Positions 1 to 7,456 of a stretch of 64,000 bases of DNA are shown here, one piece after another; position 1 is the stretch's first letter, and each line of letters begins with the position of its first letter. The position numbers and the translations under genes were made by a program. This DNA is from JARFQH01 sp963825595. GTDB lineage: Bacteria; Desulfobacterota; Desulfobacteria; Desulfobacterales; SG8-13. The notes under the pieces are model-generated. The model made no database searches and was not told the origin of the DNA. It saw only the letters and a list, made by a program, of their open reading frames with translations. The DNA lies in the NCBI GenBank assembly GCA_963825595.1, contig CAWGUE010000013.1, forward strand, positions 124,001-188,000, in the 5' to 3' direction.

Positions 1-243
1 GCAAAGGACGCGGGGATTTCCAAGGTTGCGGCGGGAAAAGCCCTTGCATCCTTTACGGACGGGGTCACGAAGGCACTGAAAAAGAAAGATGGCAAGGTGA
101 CGCTGGTGGGCTTCGGCACGTTTCAGAAAACTCGCCGCAAGGCGCGCAAGGGCCGCAACCCGCAGACCGGCGAAGCCATCAAGATCAAGGCCAGAAACGC
201 TGTGAAGTTCAAGGCCGGGAAGAAACTCAGCGCGGCCGTTTAG
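1..243 (+). CDS. HU-family DNA-binding protein, 3' part
   Basis: This is the C-terminal 80 residues of an HU/IHF-type nucleoid protein; the start lies outside the window. The frame is open from base 1 to the TAG at 241-243. It shows the family's beta-arm region with the GFGTF and GRNPQTG motifs that contact and bend DNA. HU acts as a homodimer that compacts the chromosome and assists replication and recombination. A complete paralogue lies at 26851-27123 on the other strand and is very similar through the arm region, so the genome carries at least two HU genes. A strong hairpin terminator follows at 261-311. Identification is secure; only the missing N-terminus is unknown. Confidence 0.93.
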   Translation, partial: AKDAGISKVAAGKALASFTDGVTKALKKKDGKVTLVGFGTFQKTRRKARKGRNPQTGEAIKIKARNAVKFKAGKKLSAAV

Positions 244-260
244 TTGTAAAGTTTTTTTGG

Positions 261-311
261 AAGGGCGGTTTTGGTCAGGGAGTGAATCTGGTCGAACCGC
301 CCTTTCTTTTT
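261..311 (+). terminator. Rho-independent terminator after HU
   Basis: A GGGCGGTT arm (near 263) pairs with GAACCGCCC (near 294-302), and a T-rich run follows. It sits 20 bases after the HU stop codon. Confidence 0.8.
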
Positions 312-368
312 GTAAAATGAGGAAAAACCGCTATTTCAAGTACATTCTTTAACTTTCTAAAATAATTC

Positions 369-1508
369 ATGGCTGACTATCTTTCCCCCATAGCGCCTGG
401 AATGTTCCCAAGACCTCGAAGAGCCCGCCGTGGCAGGACCGAGGTCCTCGAGCGTTACCTGGACAGCCTGGGGATCAATCAGGCCAGATCCCTGGTCAAG
501 GTGATGAGCATCCTGCGCGAGAGGGTCTGGCAGCTGTGCGGTCTGAGATATGCCCGGATCCGGGTCAACATCGACACCACGGTAAAAACCGTCTACGGAC
601 AGGCTCAAGGTGCTCGCAAGGGCCACAATCCAAAGCATCGCGGCAAACCGGGACTGCGGCCGCTGTTGGCGTTTGTCGAGGAAACCCATGAATATCTTCT
701 CGGTAAACTGCGTCGGGGCACCACGGTCTCGGCCGAAGAGACCGCGGGGTTTATCGCCGATATTGAAAACCATCTTCCCGGCTGCGTGCAGGAGGTGCTG
801 ATCCGTGCCGATGGAGAGTTCTTGTGCTGGCAAAGCGTGCAAGCCGCTATGACCGCCGGCTTTGACTTTATTATCGGCAACCGGGGTTGCACACCGGTAT
901 TTGATGCCGACGAATGGTACCAGCCCTGGAGACGCAAGTTGCTTGAATATAACAGCTGCATCTATCAACCCGGCGGTTGGGATCGGCCGTGTCGCTTCGT
1001 GGCCATGCGCATTGCCAAAGAACAAAAGCGTGCTTCGAATCAACCCGAACAGTGCCTGTTGTTTGAAGACGACAAATACACCTACCGGATCTTCTGCACT
1101 AGTCTGGCCGGCCCGGCCCATCAGGTGATTGCCGAATACGACAAGCGCGCCGATGTCGAGAACCTGGTCGGTGAAGCCAAGCGCGAAGGTCTGGATATGC
1201 TCCCCTCGGCCAAGTTCAAAAATAACGCGGCTTTCTTCCAGATCGTGATGCTGGCCTACAACATCTGGCGCTATATGAAAATGATGGCCGAAAAAAGCGC
1301 CGGGTCCCACCGCCAAACCGGTGGGGGCATGCTAAAGGGCATGATGACCCACACGGTTCGCATCGCGCGTTTGAAACTGCTCTTTATTGCTGCCAAGGTT
1401 GTCAGCGCCGGCAACCGCGATAAGGTCAAATACTCAATCCATGATGCCCGAACACCGGCGATGCTTATTAATAAAAACGACTTGACAGCACATCAGTGTT
1501 CGGTTTAA
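369..1508 (+). CDS. IS1380-family transposase, truncated at both ends
   Basis: The protein has the DDE transposase core of the IS4/IS1380 group. D69 lies in a DTTVKTVYG block, D148 in RADGE, and a textbook Y-x2-R-x3-E-x6-K signature occupies residues 257-271 (Y257, R260, E264, K271). Family members carry well over 100 residues before the first aspartate; only 68 remain here, and the first 35 look scrambled, as if frameshifted. The C-terminus follows the family pattern up to a HDARTPAM block and then changes to an unrelated tail. That tail overlaps the promoter of the next gene. No terminal inverted repeats were found. The element is probably immobile, although the reading frame is intact. The exact start is uncertain. 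Confidence 0.8.
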   Translation: MADYLSPIAPGMFPRPRRARRGRTEVLERYLDSLGINQARSLVKVMSILRERVWQLCGLRYARIRVNIDTTVKTVYGQAQGARKGHNPKHRGKPGLRPLLAFVEETHEYLLGKLRRGTTVSAEETAGFIADIENHLPGCVQEVLIRADGEFLCWQSVQAAMTAGFDFIIGNRGCTPVFDADEWYQPWRRKLLEYNSCIYQPGGWDRPCRFVAMRIAKEQKRASNQPEQCLLFEDDKYTYRIFCTSLAGPAHQVIAEYDKRADVENLVGEAKREGLDMLPSAKFKNNAAFFQIVMLAYNIWRYMKMMAEKSAGSHRQTGGGMLKGMMTHTVRIARLKLLFIAAKVVSAGNRDKVKYSIHDARTPAMLINKNDLTAHQCSV

Positions 1509-1509
1509 T
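1482..1509 (+). promoter_or_regulatory. Promoter of the XRE-ImmA pair
   Basis: A consensus -35 TTGACA (1482-1487) is followed after 16 bases by a -10-like TTTAAT (1504-1509). The predicted transcription start falls at about 1516, almost on the ATG at 1519, and there is no Shine-Dalgarno sequence. The message is therefore probably leaderless. The promoter lies inside the 3' end of the transposase frame. Confidence 0.55.
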
Positions 1510-1515
1510 AGAACA
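1497..1515. promoter_or_regulatory. Operator-like inverted repeat, site 1
   Basis: TGTTC and GAACA are separated by 9 bases and overlap the -10 element just before the XRE start codon. The same half-sites with the same spacing occur before the dnaB-like gene at 2622-2640. The likely ligand is the XRE protein encoded immediately downstream, acting as an autorepressor; this is inferred from position. Confidence 0.5.
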
Positions 1516-1518
1516 TCT

Positions 1519-1896
1519 ATGCAAAAAAGTAAAGACTCATTTGGACAACTCCTTCGATCCCTCAGAAATGAGGCCGGCGTCGGTCTAAGAGAATTGGCTC
1601 GTCTCATCGGAAAATCTCCCGGGTACATCAGCGATGTGGAACTGGATAATGTGCCCCCGCCCTCTGAAGAGACCATTGTCAATATTTCCAATGCTCTGAG
1701 CGTCGATAAAAAGGTGTTGCTGAGCAAGGCGAGAAAAGTTGACCCGGAACTCAGTGAGTATGTCGCCGATCAACCTCAGGCTGCGGATTTTCTCAGGATG
1801 GCAAAAGACCAGAAATTCAGCGATGATGACTGGGACCGCCTGACCCAATTGGCCAAATTGTCAAAACTTGGAAAGGTCGAGGATAAAGAAAATTGA
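1519..1896 (+). CDS. XRE-family helix-turn-helix regulator
   Basis: A 125-residue Cro/CI-type DNA-binding protein. The HTH spans roughly residues 9-65, with the typical LRxLRNEAGVGLRELA start and a KSPGYISDVE recognition helix. The C-terminal half is short, charged and probably helical, with no peptidase domain of its own. It overlaps the next gene by four bases (TTGA), which indicates translational coupling to an ImmA/IrrE-type protease. XRE-ImmA pairs are known from ICEBs1 and many prophages, where the protease cleaves the repressor to induce the element. Here the probable targets are its own promoter and the helicase gene, both of which carry the TGTTC-N9-GAACA site. The mobile-element context is inferred. 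Confidence 0.85.
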   Translation: MQKSKDSFGQLLRSLRNEAGVGLRELARLIGKSPGYISDVELDNVPPPSEETIVNISNALSVDKKVLLSKARKVDPELSEYVADQPQAADFLRMAKDQKFSDDDWDRLTQLAKLSKLGKVEDKEN

Positions 1897-2588
1897 AGGT
1901 TCCCTGGATTCCCAAAAGCGGTATTCAACTCATCGTTGACGATGTTATCGCGGGATACGAATCAAAGATTGGGTGTGAGGTCGCACCACCGATTCCGGTG
2001 GAGGACATTATCGAGAGGTATTTCAATCTAAAAATCGGATTCATGGATTTTGAAAAGAAATTCGGCATCAATGGCATCCTCGGAGCCACATACGTAAAAA
2101 AGGGCCTGATATGCGCCAACGCCAAGCTGCTAAACGGCTATAACGAGGGCCGGCTCGTATTCACCTTTGCCCATGAAGTTGGTCACTGGGTGCTTCACCG
2201 GAAACTGGTCATCGATGATGGAGACTCAAACGCAGAAAAACCGGCAATTCTGTGCCGCAAAAAAGATGCGAAAAAGCCCATTGAGTGGCAGGCTGATTAT
2301 TTCGCCGCTTGCCTGGTTCTGCCTGAGAAATGGGTGCGGTTGGCTTTCAAGGAGTCGATTGGAAATCAACCCCTCAAATTTTATAATGAAAATAGGACGC
2401 TCGACAGCACTGTTTATATCGAGCCCTGTGTGAGTAATTGGCCTTTCATTGCTCAAGCTGTTCAGAAAACCGGCGGCTTTTCGAACGTGTCCAAACATGC
2501 GGTGATCATACGACTTCAAGAACTTGGCCTGATTATAAACGAAACCCCCGCTAAAGTAGATTGGGAGAGCAGGCAATATGCGCCTTAA
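1893..2588 (+). CDS. ImmA/IrrE-family metallopeptidase
   Basis: A 231-residue zinc protease of the ImmA/IrrE group (COG2856-like). The gluzincin HEVGH motif is at residues 94-98, and a later EWQADYFAA block (about 132-140) supplies the third ligand and the helix typical of the family. The start is a TTG overlapping the stop codon of the XRE gene. In characterised systems such proteins cleave the cognate XRE repressor in response to DNA damage or peptide signals; that role is inferred here from coupling. The C-terminal third (about 150-231) could be a winged-helix or sensing segment but carries no motif I recognise. It is followed by the operator-bearing intergenic region of the dnaB-like gene. 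Confidence 0.85.
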   Translation: MKVPWIPKSGIQLIVDDVIAGYESKIGCEVAPPIPVEDIIERYFNLKIGFMDFEKKFGINGILGATYVKKGLICANAKLLNGYNEGRLVFTFAHEVGHWVLHRKLVIDDGDSNAEKPAILCRKKDAKKPIEWQADYFAACLVLPEKWVRLAFKESIGNQPLKFYNENRTLDSTVYIEPCVSNWPFIAQAVQKTGGFSNVSKHAVIIRLQELGLIINETPAKVDWESRQYAP

Positions 2589-2615
2589 CAATTGATAAGT
2601 ACCAAAAATTTTTGA

Positions 2616-2646
2616 CTATACTGTTCGTTTGCATCGAACAGTATAG
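2616..2646. promoter_or_regulatory. Operator-like perfect inverted repeat, site 2
   Basis: A perfect 12-bp inverted repeat, CTATACTGTTCG and its complement, with a 7-base centre. Its core is TGTTC-N9-GAACA, as at site 1. It lies about 30 bases before the dnaB-like start, next to a TTGACT that could be a -35 element. Binding here would place the helicase under the same control as the XRE-ImmA operon. Confidence 0.55.
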
Positions 2647-2676
2647 GGATTATCGATAAATTATCAGGGAAAACAA

Positions 2677-4023
2677 ATGCCGTACTGCAAAGATCCATTG
2701 CTCAACAAACTGCCACCGCATAACATCGAAGCCGAAAAGTCTTTATTGAGTTCCATTCTGATAGATAACCGCACATTGAACGACATCCTGGAAATATTGT
2801 CGCCGGATGACTTCTATCGATCGGCTCACCAGAAAATATTCGCTGCCATAATCGACTTGTACACGAGTAACGAGCCGGTTGACCTCGTGACCCTTAACAA
2901 CAGATTAAAAGTCAGGGGTGATTTGGATATGGTCGGCGGGCCGGTTTACTTATCAAAGATAATGGAGAGTGCCCCCCTTGCAATCAATGTCCGTCATTAT
3001 GCGAAGATCGTACACGACAATGGCACCCTGAGAGCCTTGCTTGAAAAAAGTAATGATATTGTCCGCAGTTGCTTAGAAGATCGATGTGATGTTGAGGAGA
3101 TGATCGATACGGCCGAAAGAGGTATCTTCGAAATTTCCGAAAGAAAGATCAACCCCTCTTTTTATCAGGTGAGGGATTTAATCGATGGCAGTTTCGACGC
3201 GATTGATAAACGTCGTAAAAACAAAGGGTGCGTTTCAGGGGTGCCCACTGGCTTCAAAGATCTCGACACTCTGACCTCCGGGTTCCAGAACGCGGACCTG
3301 ATTATTATCGCTGCAAGACCAAGCATGGGGAAAACGGCTTTCGCTTTGAATATCGCCCGTAACGTAGCGGTCGACAACAATATTCCTGTAGCCGTATTTT
3401 CGTTGGAAATGTCCAAAGAACAACTGGCATTACGCCTTCTTGCTGCTGAATCCAGAGTGAACTCGAATCGCTTCAGAGATGGTTTTATCACAGATGATGC
3501 CTGGAAAAGAATTGAAGAGGCGGGAAACAGGCTGAGAACAGCCCCTTTATACATCGATGATACGGCCGGCACCACGGTTTTGAATTTGAGAACCAAGGCA
3601 CGGCGCTTAAAAATGGATAAAGGACTGAGTCTTATTATCATCGATTATCTTCAGTTGATGAATGTTCACCGGCAAACGGAGCGGCGGGATCTGGATATTT
3701 CGGAAATATCCAGGTCTTTGAAGGGGCTTGCAAAAGAGTTGAATATCCCGGTTGTTGCCCTTTCACAGCTGAATCGACAGCTCGAAAAGAGGGATGATAA
3801 GCGTCCGCGGTTATCGGATCTCAGGGAATCCGGGGCCATTGAGCAGGATGCAGACGTCGTTGCGTTTATTCATCGAGCGGAGATTTTCAAAAAGAAAGGA
3901 GACGCTTTCGCTGATGAAGGCAAAGCAGAAATCATTGTCGCCAAGCACCGAAACGGTCCTATTGATAGGGTAAAATTGGCTTTTTTGAAGGCCTATACAA
4001 GATTTGAAAATCTTGCATATTGA
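2677..4023 (+). CDS. dnaB: DnaB-type replicative DNA helicase
   Basis: A full-length 448-residue DnaB. The N-terminal primase-interaction domain begins with the PPHNIEAEKSLLSS motif (about residues 12-26). The RecA-like ATPase domain has Walker A ARPSMGKT (about 213-220), a Walker B-like IIIDYLQL stretch and a SQLNRQLEKR block that includes the arginine-finger region. It hydrolyses NTP to unwind DNA ahead of the fork. Chromosomal dnaB normally neighbours rplI or alr. Here it stands alone behind XRE-ImmA and an operator, and it is more AT-rich than the genes after 8 kb. That suggests an accessory copy belonging to a mobile element, but the host copy cannot be excluded from one window. Confidence 0.92.
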   Translation: MPYCKDPLLNKLPPHNIEAEKSLLSSILIDNRTLNDILEILSPDDFYRSAHQKIFAAIIDLYTSNEPVDLVTLNNRLKVRGDLDMVGGPVYLSKIMESAPLAINVRHYAKIVHDNGTLRALLEKSNDIVRSCLEDRCDVEEMIDTAERGIFEISERKINPSFYQVRDLIDGSFDAIDKRRKNKGCVSGVPTGFKDLDTLTSGFQNADLIIIAARPSMGKTAFALNIARNVAVDNNIPVAVFSLEMSKEQLALRLLAAESRVNSNRFRDGFITDDAWKRIEEAGNRLRTAPLYIDDTAGTTVLNLRTKARRLKMDKGLSLIIIDYLQLMNVHRQTERRDLDISEISRSLKGLAKELNIPVVALSQLNRQLEKRDDKRPRLSDLRESGAIEQDADVVAFIHRAEIFKKKGDAFADEGKAEIIVAKHRNGPIDRVKLAFLKAYTRFENLAY

Positions 4024-4687
4024 AAATACCAACATTATAATCATTCGCCAAATGCTGCTGTTCTATGGGAATCTATTGATATAGCCGGATTGTATCGACA
4101 GATTTAATTCGATTTTTGATACTAATCCTATGGCAAGAAACCAAAAGCCGGGGGCAGATAACGGTATTACAAATCACAACCTCAGGCGTCTCTTGGCCGA
4201 ACACAATATGCAGTGAAGCCAAGGATCAGCCATTCGATCCACATACTGGCAAGCTCTCCGCAGTTTCTCAATATCGGTATTCATAACCCACCTGAAATAT
4301 AGCTAATCTACCATTGGCAGCCCAACTCACTTGACAACTTGCAATGTATAGATTTAATGATATTTGTAGCTTTGGTTGGGCTAAAGTGCTCCCTCTGTTG
4401 TCGTTACAACCTTCTTTCTGATTTAACATCTGCGCTCTGATATCTCATCGATAATAACAAAAGGCTTGTCAGCGGGCTTAATAAATCAATGGCCTGATTG
4501 CAGGCCGAAATGGATGAAAAGCCATTTTATGGTTGAGGCCAGCAAAATTACGATGCTATTGGCATAATATTAAAATCAAACCAGAAAGATCTTAAAATCA
4601 ATTCTATAAACGAGTTGATAACAGGGAAATGAATGATGGCCACCGAATGCGAGTTTATAAACATATTTCTATCGATTCAAGATAGAC
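4024..4687. other. AT-rich intergenic stretch, no gene seen
   Basis: About 660 bases with only very short frames (28-36 codons) on both strands and no recognisable motif. Base composition matches the flanking accessory genes. It is probably eroded mobile-element DNA. Confidence 0.4.
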
Positions 4688-4968
4688 TACCATGTCGGTA
4701 ACTCTCTTAATTCTGTAGTTATGGGTGATTTTGATGAATGGCAACTTGGATTTAGCCGCTGCCGACTTCGGTGGCGACAGCGTCCAAGTGTTATTGGGAA
4801 TGGCGATGGTACACTTCGGGTGATGTATATTACGGTGTTGGTAGCGAACCTCGCTCGATAGTTATGGGGCATTTAAATGGCGATGGGGACTTGGACATAG
4901 CCGTTGCTACAAATGGATATTCTGTTTCGATATTATTGGGCAATGGCGACGGCAATTTCAGAGTGTAA
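4688..4968 (+). pseudogene. Remnant of an FG-GAP/VCBS repeat surface protein
   Basis: Conceptual translation with two frame changes yields two successive FG-GAP beta-propeller repeats. The first reads YHVG...VMGDFD / NGNLDLAAADFGGDSVQVLLG / GDGTLR. The second reads GVGSEPRSIVMGHLNGDGDLDIAVA...VSILLGNGDGNFR. Intact family members are long extracellular calcium-binding proteins with many such repeats. Here only about 90 residues remain, broken by frameshifts near 4734 and 4799, with no start or signal peptide. It ends in a stop at 4966-4968, inside the 5' part of the overlapping sigma-factor frame. This is a clear gene fossil, perhaps brought in by recombination. Confidence 0.75.
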
Positions 4969-5557
4969 CGAGCTACATACTTACAATGAGTATTATATCA
5001 AAATCATTCAATATCTTTCTAGAATCGTAGGACCCAATGACGCTGAGGATTTAGCACAGGATGTTTTTAATAAATTATGTCGGAACTTAGGCGGGTTTAA
5101 GGGGAAATCCAAACTTTCAACATGGATATATCGAATAGCAACTAATGTCGCGATCGACAGATCGAGATCTGCTTCATACAAACAGGCATCGGTAAACATA
5201 CCTCTTGAAGACACCTCCGGATTCGGTATCGAAAACGCCGGTAGAACTTCCGGGCCATCAGCTGTAGATCAGGTTGTCATCCGGAAAGAAATGAGCGAGT
5301 GTGTCACTGAATATATCGACAAGCTTCCCTTGAACTACCGGCTAGTGCTGGTTCTAAGTGAAATTAAAGGCCTATCAAACCAAGAAATAGCCGATATTCT
5401 TGAAATATCAATTGATAATGTAAAGATCAGGCTTCACCGTGCCAGAGCCGAACTCAAAACAGCACTTAACGAAGGATGTGATTTATATTATAACGAGCAA
5501 AACACCCTTGCCTGCGATCGGAAACAAGTCCAAATATTGCGTAAAGCTCCCAAATAA
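4904..5557 (+). CDS. ECF-type RNA polymerase sigma factor with Cys-containing tail
   Basis: Region 2 is visible as AEDLAQDVFNKL followed by STWIYRIATNVAID, and region 4 as LSNQEIADILEISIDNVKIRLHRAR. These define a sigma-70 family ECF factor that directs RNA polymerase to a small regulon. The C-terminal tail carries two cysteines in a CDLYYNEQNTLACDRK stretch, suggesting metal or redox sensing. The first 25 or so residues are translated from the FG-GAP fossil in another frame and do not look like a sigma N-terminus. The natural start seems lost or replaced, and no good ATG with a ribosome site exists near residue 20. No anti-sigma gene is adjacent. The function call is firm; the start is doubtful. 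Confidence 0.8.
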   Translation: MLQMDILFRYYWAMATAISECNELHTYNEYYIKIIQYLSRIVGPNDAEDLAQDVFNKLCRNLGGFKGKSKLSTWIYRIATNVAIDRSRSASYKQASVNIPLEDTSGFGIENAGRTSGPSAVDQVVIRKEMSECVTEYIDKLPLNYRLVLVLSEIKGLSNQEIADILEISIDNVKIRLHRARAELKTALNEGCDLYYNEQNTLACDRKQVQILRKAPK

Positions 5558-5867
5558 ATGTATCTAATTTCCTGTCTCAATAATTAACCCTCTCGTATTG
5601 AATACACTTTACGACCGCCAATTTATCATTTCCTCAAAAATAATGGATTGTATACGTATCCTTTCATTTAGTCACTCCGTCTATAGGGTTGGAAGGGATG
5701 ATGGGATGGTGAGGTTGATGTACAATTCTGGCAAGAGAATAGCGCGCTGAACCTAGAAGGATATCATCCCAGCCAAGCTTTATCGCTCATCGTTCAAAGC
5801 GAGAGCAATACCGTGTTTGCCGGCCGTAAGTCTTAATAAAATAACGGATGTAAAGGAGGTAATTCGT
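5558..5867. other. Intergenic region before the SHOCT gene
   Basis: No frame or RNA motif recognised. It ends in a strong AAAGGAGG ribosome site (5852-5859) that fixes the downstream start at 5868. Confidence 0.4.
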
Positions 5868-6134
5868 ATGTATGGTTCAGAGATTACTTGGAATTCTTTT
5901 TGGTGGATATTTCCGATAGTTATGATGGTTCTGTGTTTTTTCGTGATGAGGGGACGACGGGGGTTCAGGATGTGCTGTTTTGGCCCCCGCGACATTGATA
6001 AATATCAGACCAGGGAATCGGAATCCGCAATAGAGATTCTCGGCAAGCGCTATGCTTCAGGTGAGATCGACAAGGAGGAATACGAAGAGAAAAAAAGGAC
6101 ATTAACAGATTCAATGGATTCTATAAGAGAATGA
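5868..6134 (+). CDS. Small SHOCT-domain membrane protein
   Basis: An 88-residue protein with a single membrane segment (about residues 8-27, WWIFPIVMMVLCFFVM) and a basic RGRRGFR stretch after it. A C-terminal SHOCT (short C-terminal) domain reads EILGKRYASGEIDKEEYEEKKRTL. SHOCT modules are thought to mediate oligomerisation or interaction; precise roles are unknown. The start is chosen because AAAGGAGG stands eight bases upstream. An in-frame ATG 51 bases earlier has no such site. The stop overlaps the next start by ATGA, so the two are probably translated in series with the zinc-binding-type proteins that follow. Confidence 0.75.
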   Translation: MYGSEITWNSFWWIFPIVMMVLCFFVMRGRRGFRMCCFGPRDIDKYQTRESESAIEILGKRYASGEIDKEEYEEKKRTLTDSMDSIRE

Positions 6135-6358
6135 TCGTAAATGCTCTAAGTAGGTTTCACATGAGAAGCGTAGAACCTAAAAAAGCAGCAATAATTAATC
6201 TGACAACGGGTAGTCGCCCCATAGAAAAGATGACCGTTAAAAAGAATATAAGCCAATCGAAGATTCCGGTTCAGTCCTGTGAGGGGGCCTGTATTAGAAA
6301 AGAAATTGCCCGGCGTACGGCCAATATCGTTTCCAAAAACAATTCTTACAGATTTTGA
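6131..6358 (+). CDS. Truncated DGC-like putative zinc-binding protein
   Basis: A 75-residue product starting in an ATGA overlap with the SHOCT gene. Residues 48-68 carry a C50-x3-C54 block, SCEGACIRKEIARRTAN. It resembles, from memory, the N-terminal metal-binding segment of DGC-like 'putative zinc-binding' proteins of anaerobes. Those proteins are about twice as long and carry further cysteines, which are missing here. Sequence after the stop does not continue the family in any frame. It is either a decayed gene or a reduced variant. Its neighbours (a CX2C protein and a CMD protein) are consistent with a redox or metal-handling set. The family assignment is tentative. Confidence 0.5.
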   Translation: MIVNALSRFHMRSVEPKKAAIINLTTGSRPIEKMTVKKNISQSKIPVQSCEGACIRKEIARRTANIVSKNNSYRF

Positions 6359-6382
6359 GAGAAGAACGATAGGAGAGGGAAA

Positions 6383-6907
6383 ATGCCAGTATATTTAAAA
6401 GACATCAATGAGTTTCCTGAACTTGAGAGCTTCAAATCTGCTTTGATTATCCCTTGCCGATTCTGCCCAGCGGCCAGTATGGCCGTGAGAACAAATCGAC
6501 CTTATTTTGAGGTCCTGCGGAGGTTTTTAAAGACAGCTTCTTATGAAGAACTCATAGAAACCATTAAATTCAATTTGGAACAAATGGGCGTCAAAACAGA
6601 TGTTTTCAGGAGTAGATGGCTCCACCAATTTGTCGTTTGTATGTGGACTTCAAGGAGGAGAAAAAAACTTTTGAAGCGTGCACGCAACTATGAGGCTCTG
6701 GTAGTACTGGGATGTGAAGCTGCGGCGGATACGATCCATGATGCTGTCAAATCGACTTCATGTAAGGTATTCCAAGGTATGCGAACCGAAGGTATCATGA
6801 GTATTAAACCGCTTTTTCAGATGCCGTGTAACATGTCTCTTGAACTAAACAATGTCACGCCGCTTGTTCATCAGGCTAAACAGTCAGTGCCGTGGAGCAG
6901 CTTATGA
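6383..6907 (+). CDS. Conserved hypothetical 'CRFCP' protein
   Basis: A 174-residue soluble protein with an N-terminal C25-RF-C28-P motif and further cysteines at about 112, 129 and 152. A central RWLHQFVVCMWTSRRRKKLL stretch is followed by a segment, YEALVVLGCEAAADTIHDAV, resembling the nucleotide- or ligand-binding strand-helix of small alpha/beta domains. AGGAGAGGG just upstream (about 6371-6379) serves as ribosome site. I do not know a function. The cysteine spacing suggests bound metal or a thiol-redox role. It sits between a truncated DGC-like protein and a CMD-family protein and is probably co-transcribed with them. Confidence 0.65.
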   Translation: MPVYLKDINEFPELESFKSALIIPCRFCPAASMAVRTNRPYFEVLRRFLKTASYEELIETIKFNLEQMGVKTDVFRSRWLHQFVVCMWTSRRRKKLLKRARNYEALVVLGCEAAADTIHDAVKSTSCKVFQGMRTEGIMSIKPLFQMPCNMSLELNNVTPLVHQAKQSVPWSSL

Positions 6908-7099
6908 TCCGGCACGAAATCGATTAGAACGAAAATAGTTGTCATGTGTTTAGCCGCAGAGCCGTAAGAATGTTAATTTGATTACACACCCAAGTAGATG
7001 TAATGCAAGATTTCGGCAAACCAAAGCGTAAAATACAATGGTCAAATGCAATCTGATCATCTATTTTTCCAAATAATGCGTAAGAAGGAGGAATAATTT

Positions 7100-7396
7100 A
7101 TGAAACCGCTAAAAAATAGAATGGAAGAAAACATTTTAGATGAAAAAACCGAGAATCTTATTGCCATTGGTGCTGCTACAGCGGCGAATTGTATTCCGTG
7201 TTTTGAGCATCTCTATGAAAAAGCCATCACTTCAGGTATCACATTGGAAGAGATTAATCGGGCTACTGACATAGCCGGTAGAGTGAAAAAGGGTGCTCAT
7301 ATTGCATTAACAAACAGCATTAATGAACTTATAGGATTGGATAAAACCCATGAGTTTCCATGCAATCAGGCAGCAAACAGATCATGCTGCGGGTAA
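7100..7396 (+). CDS. Carboxymuconolactone decarboxylase (AhpD-like) family protein
   Basis: A 98-residue CMD-fold protein. The active-site-like motif A-N-C31-IP-C34-FEH matches the CxxC-x2-H motif of AhpD-type alkylhydroperoxidases, followed by an LEEINRATDIAGRVKKGA helix usual for the family. Such proteins use the vicinal cysteines for disulfide exchange in peroxide defence or related redox work. The C-terminus carries an extra CNQAANRSCC, adding three cysteines. The ribosome site AGGAGGAA lies just before the ATG. A terminator follows within 25 bases, ending the small-protein cluster. Confidence 0.85.
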   Translation: MKPLKNRMEENILDEKTENLIAIGAATAANCIPCFEHLYEKAITSGITLEEINRATDIAGRVKKGAHIALTNSINELIGLDKTHEFPCNQAANRSCCG

Positions 7397-7419
7397 TTGC
7401 TAATTGCGCTGAATAGGTG

Positions 7420-7456
7420 AAAAAAGGCAGTGACCATTAATGGCTCTGCCTTTTTA
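7420..7456 (+). terminator. Rho-independent terminator after the CMD gene
   Basis: AAAAAGGCAG pairs with CTGCCTTTTT across a short loop. The T-run closes the accessory cluster. Confidence 0.8.

Noticed and set aside
357..1316. Long minus-strand frame opposite the transposase
   Set aside because: It is the antisense shadow of the IS1380-type gene; no domain resemblance and codon pattern follows the plus-strand gene.
2616..2646. LexA (SOS) box before the dnaB-like gene
   Set aside because: Half-sites GTTC...GAAC are spaced and oriented differently from the known Gram-positive and alpha-proteobacterial LexA boxes, and the same motif precedes the XRE gene, making XRE the better ligand.
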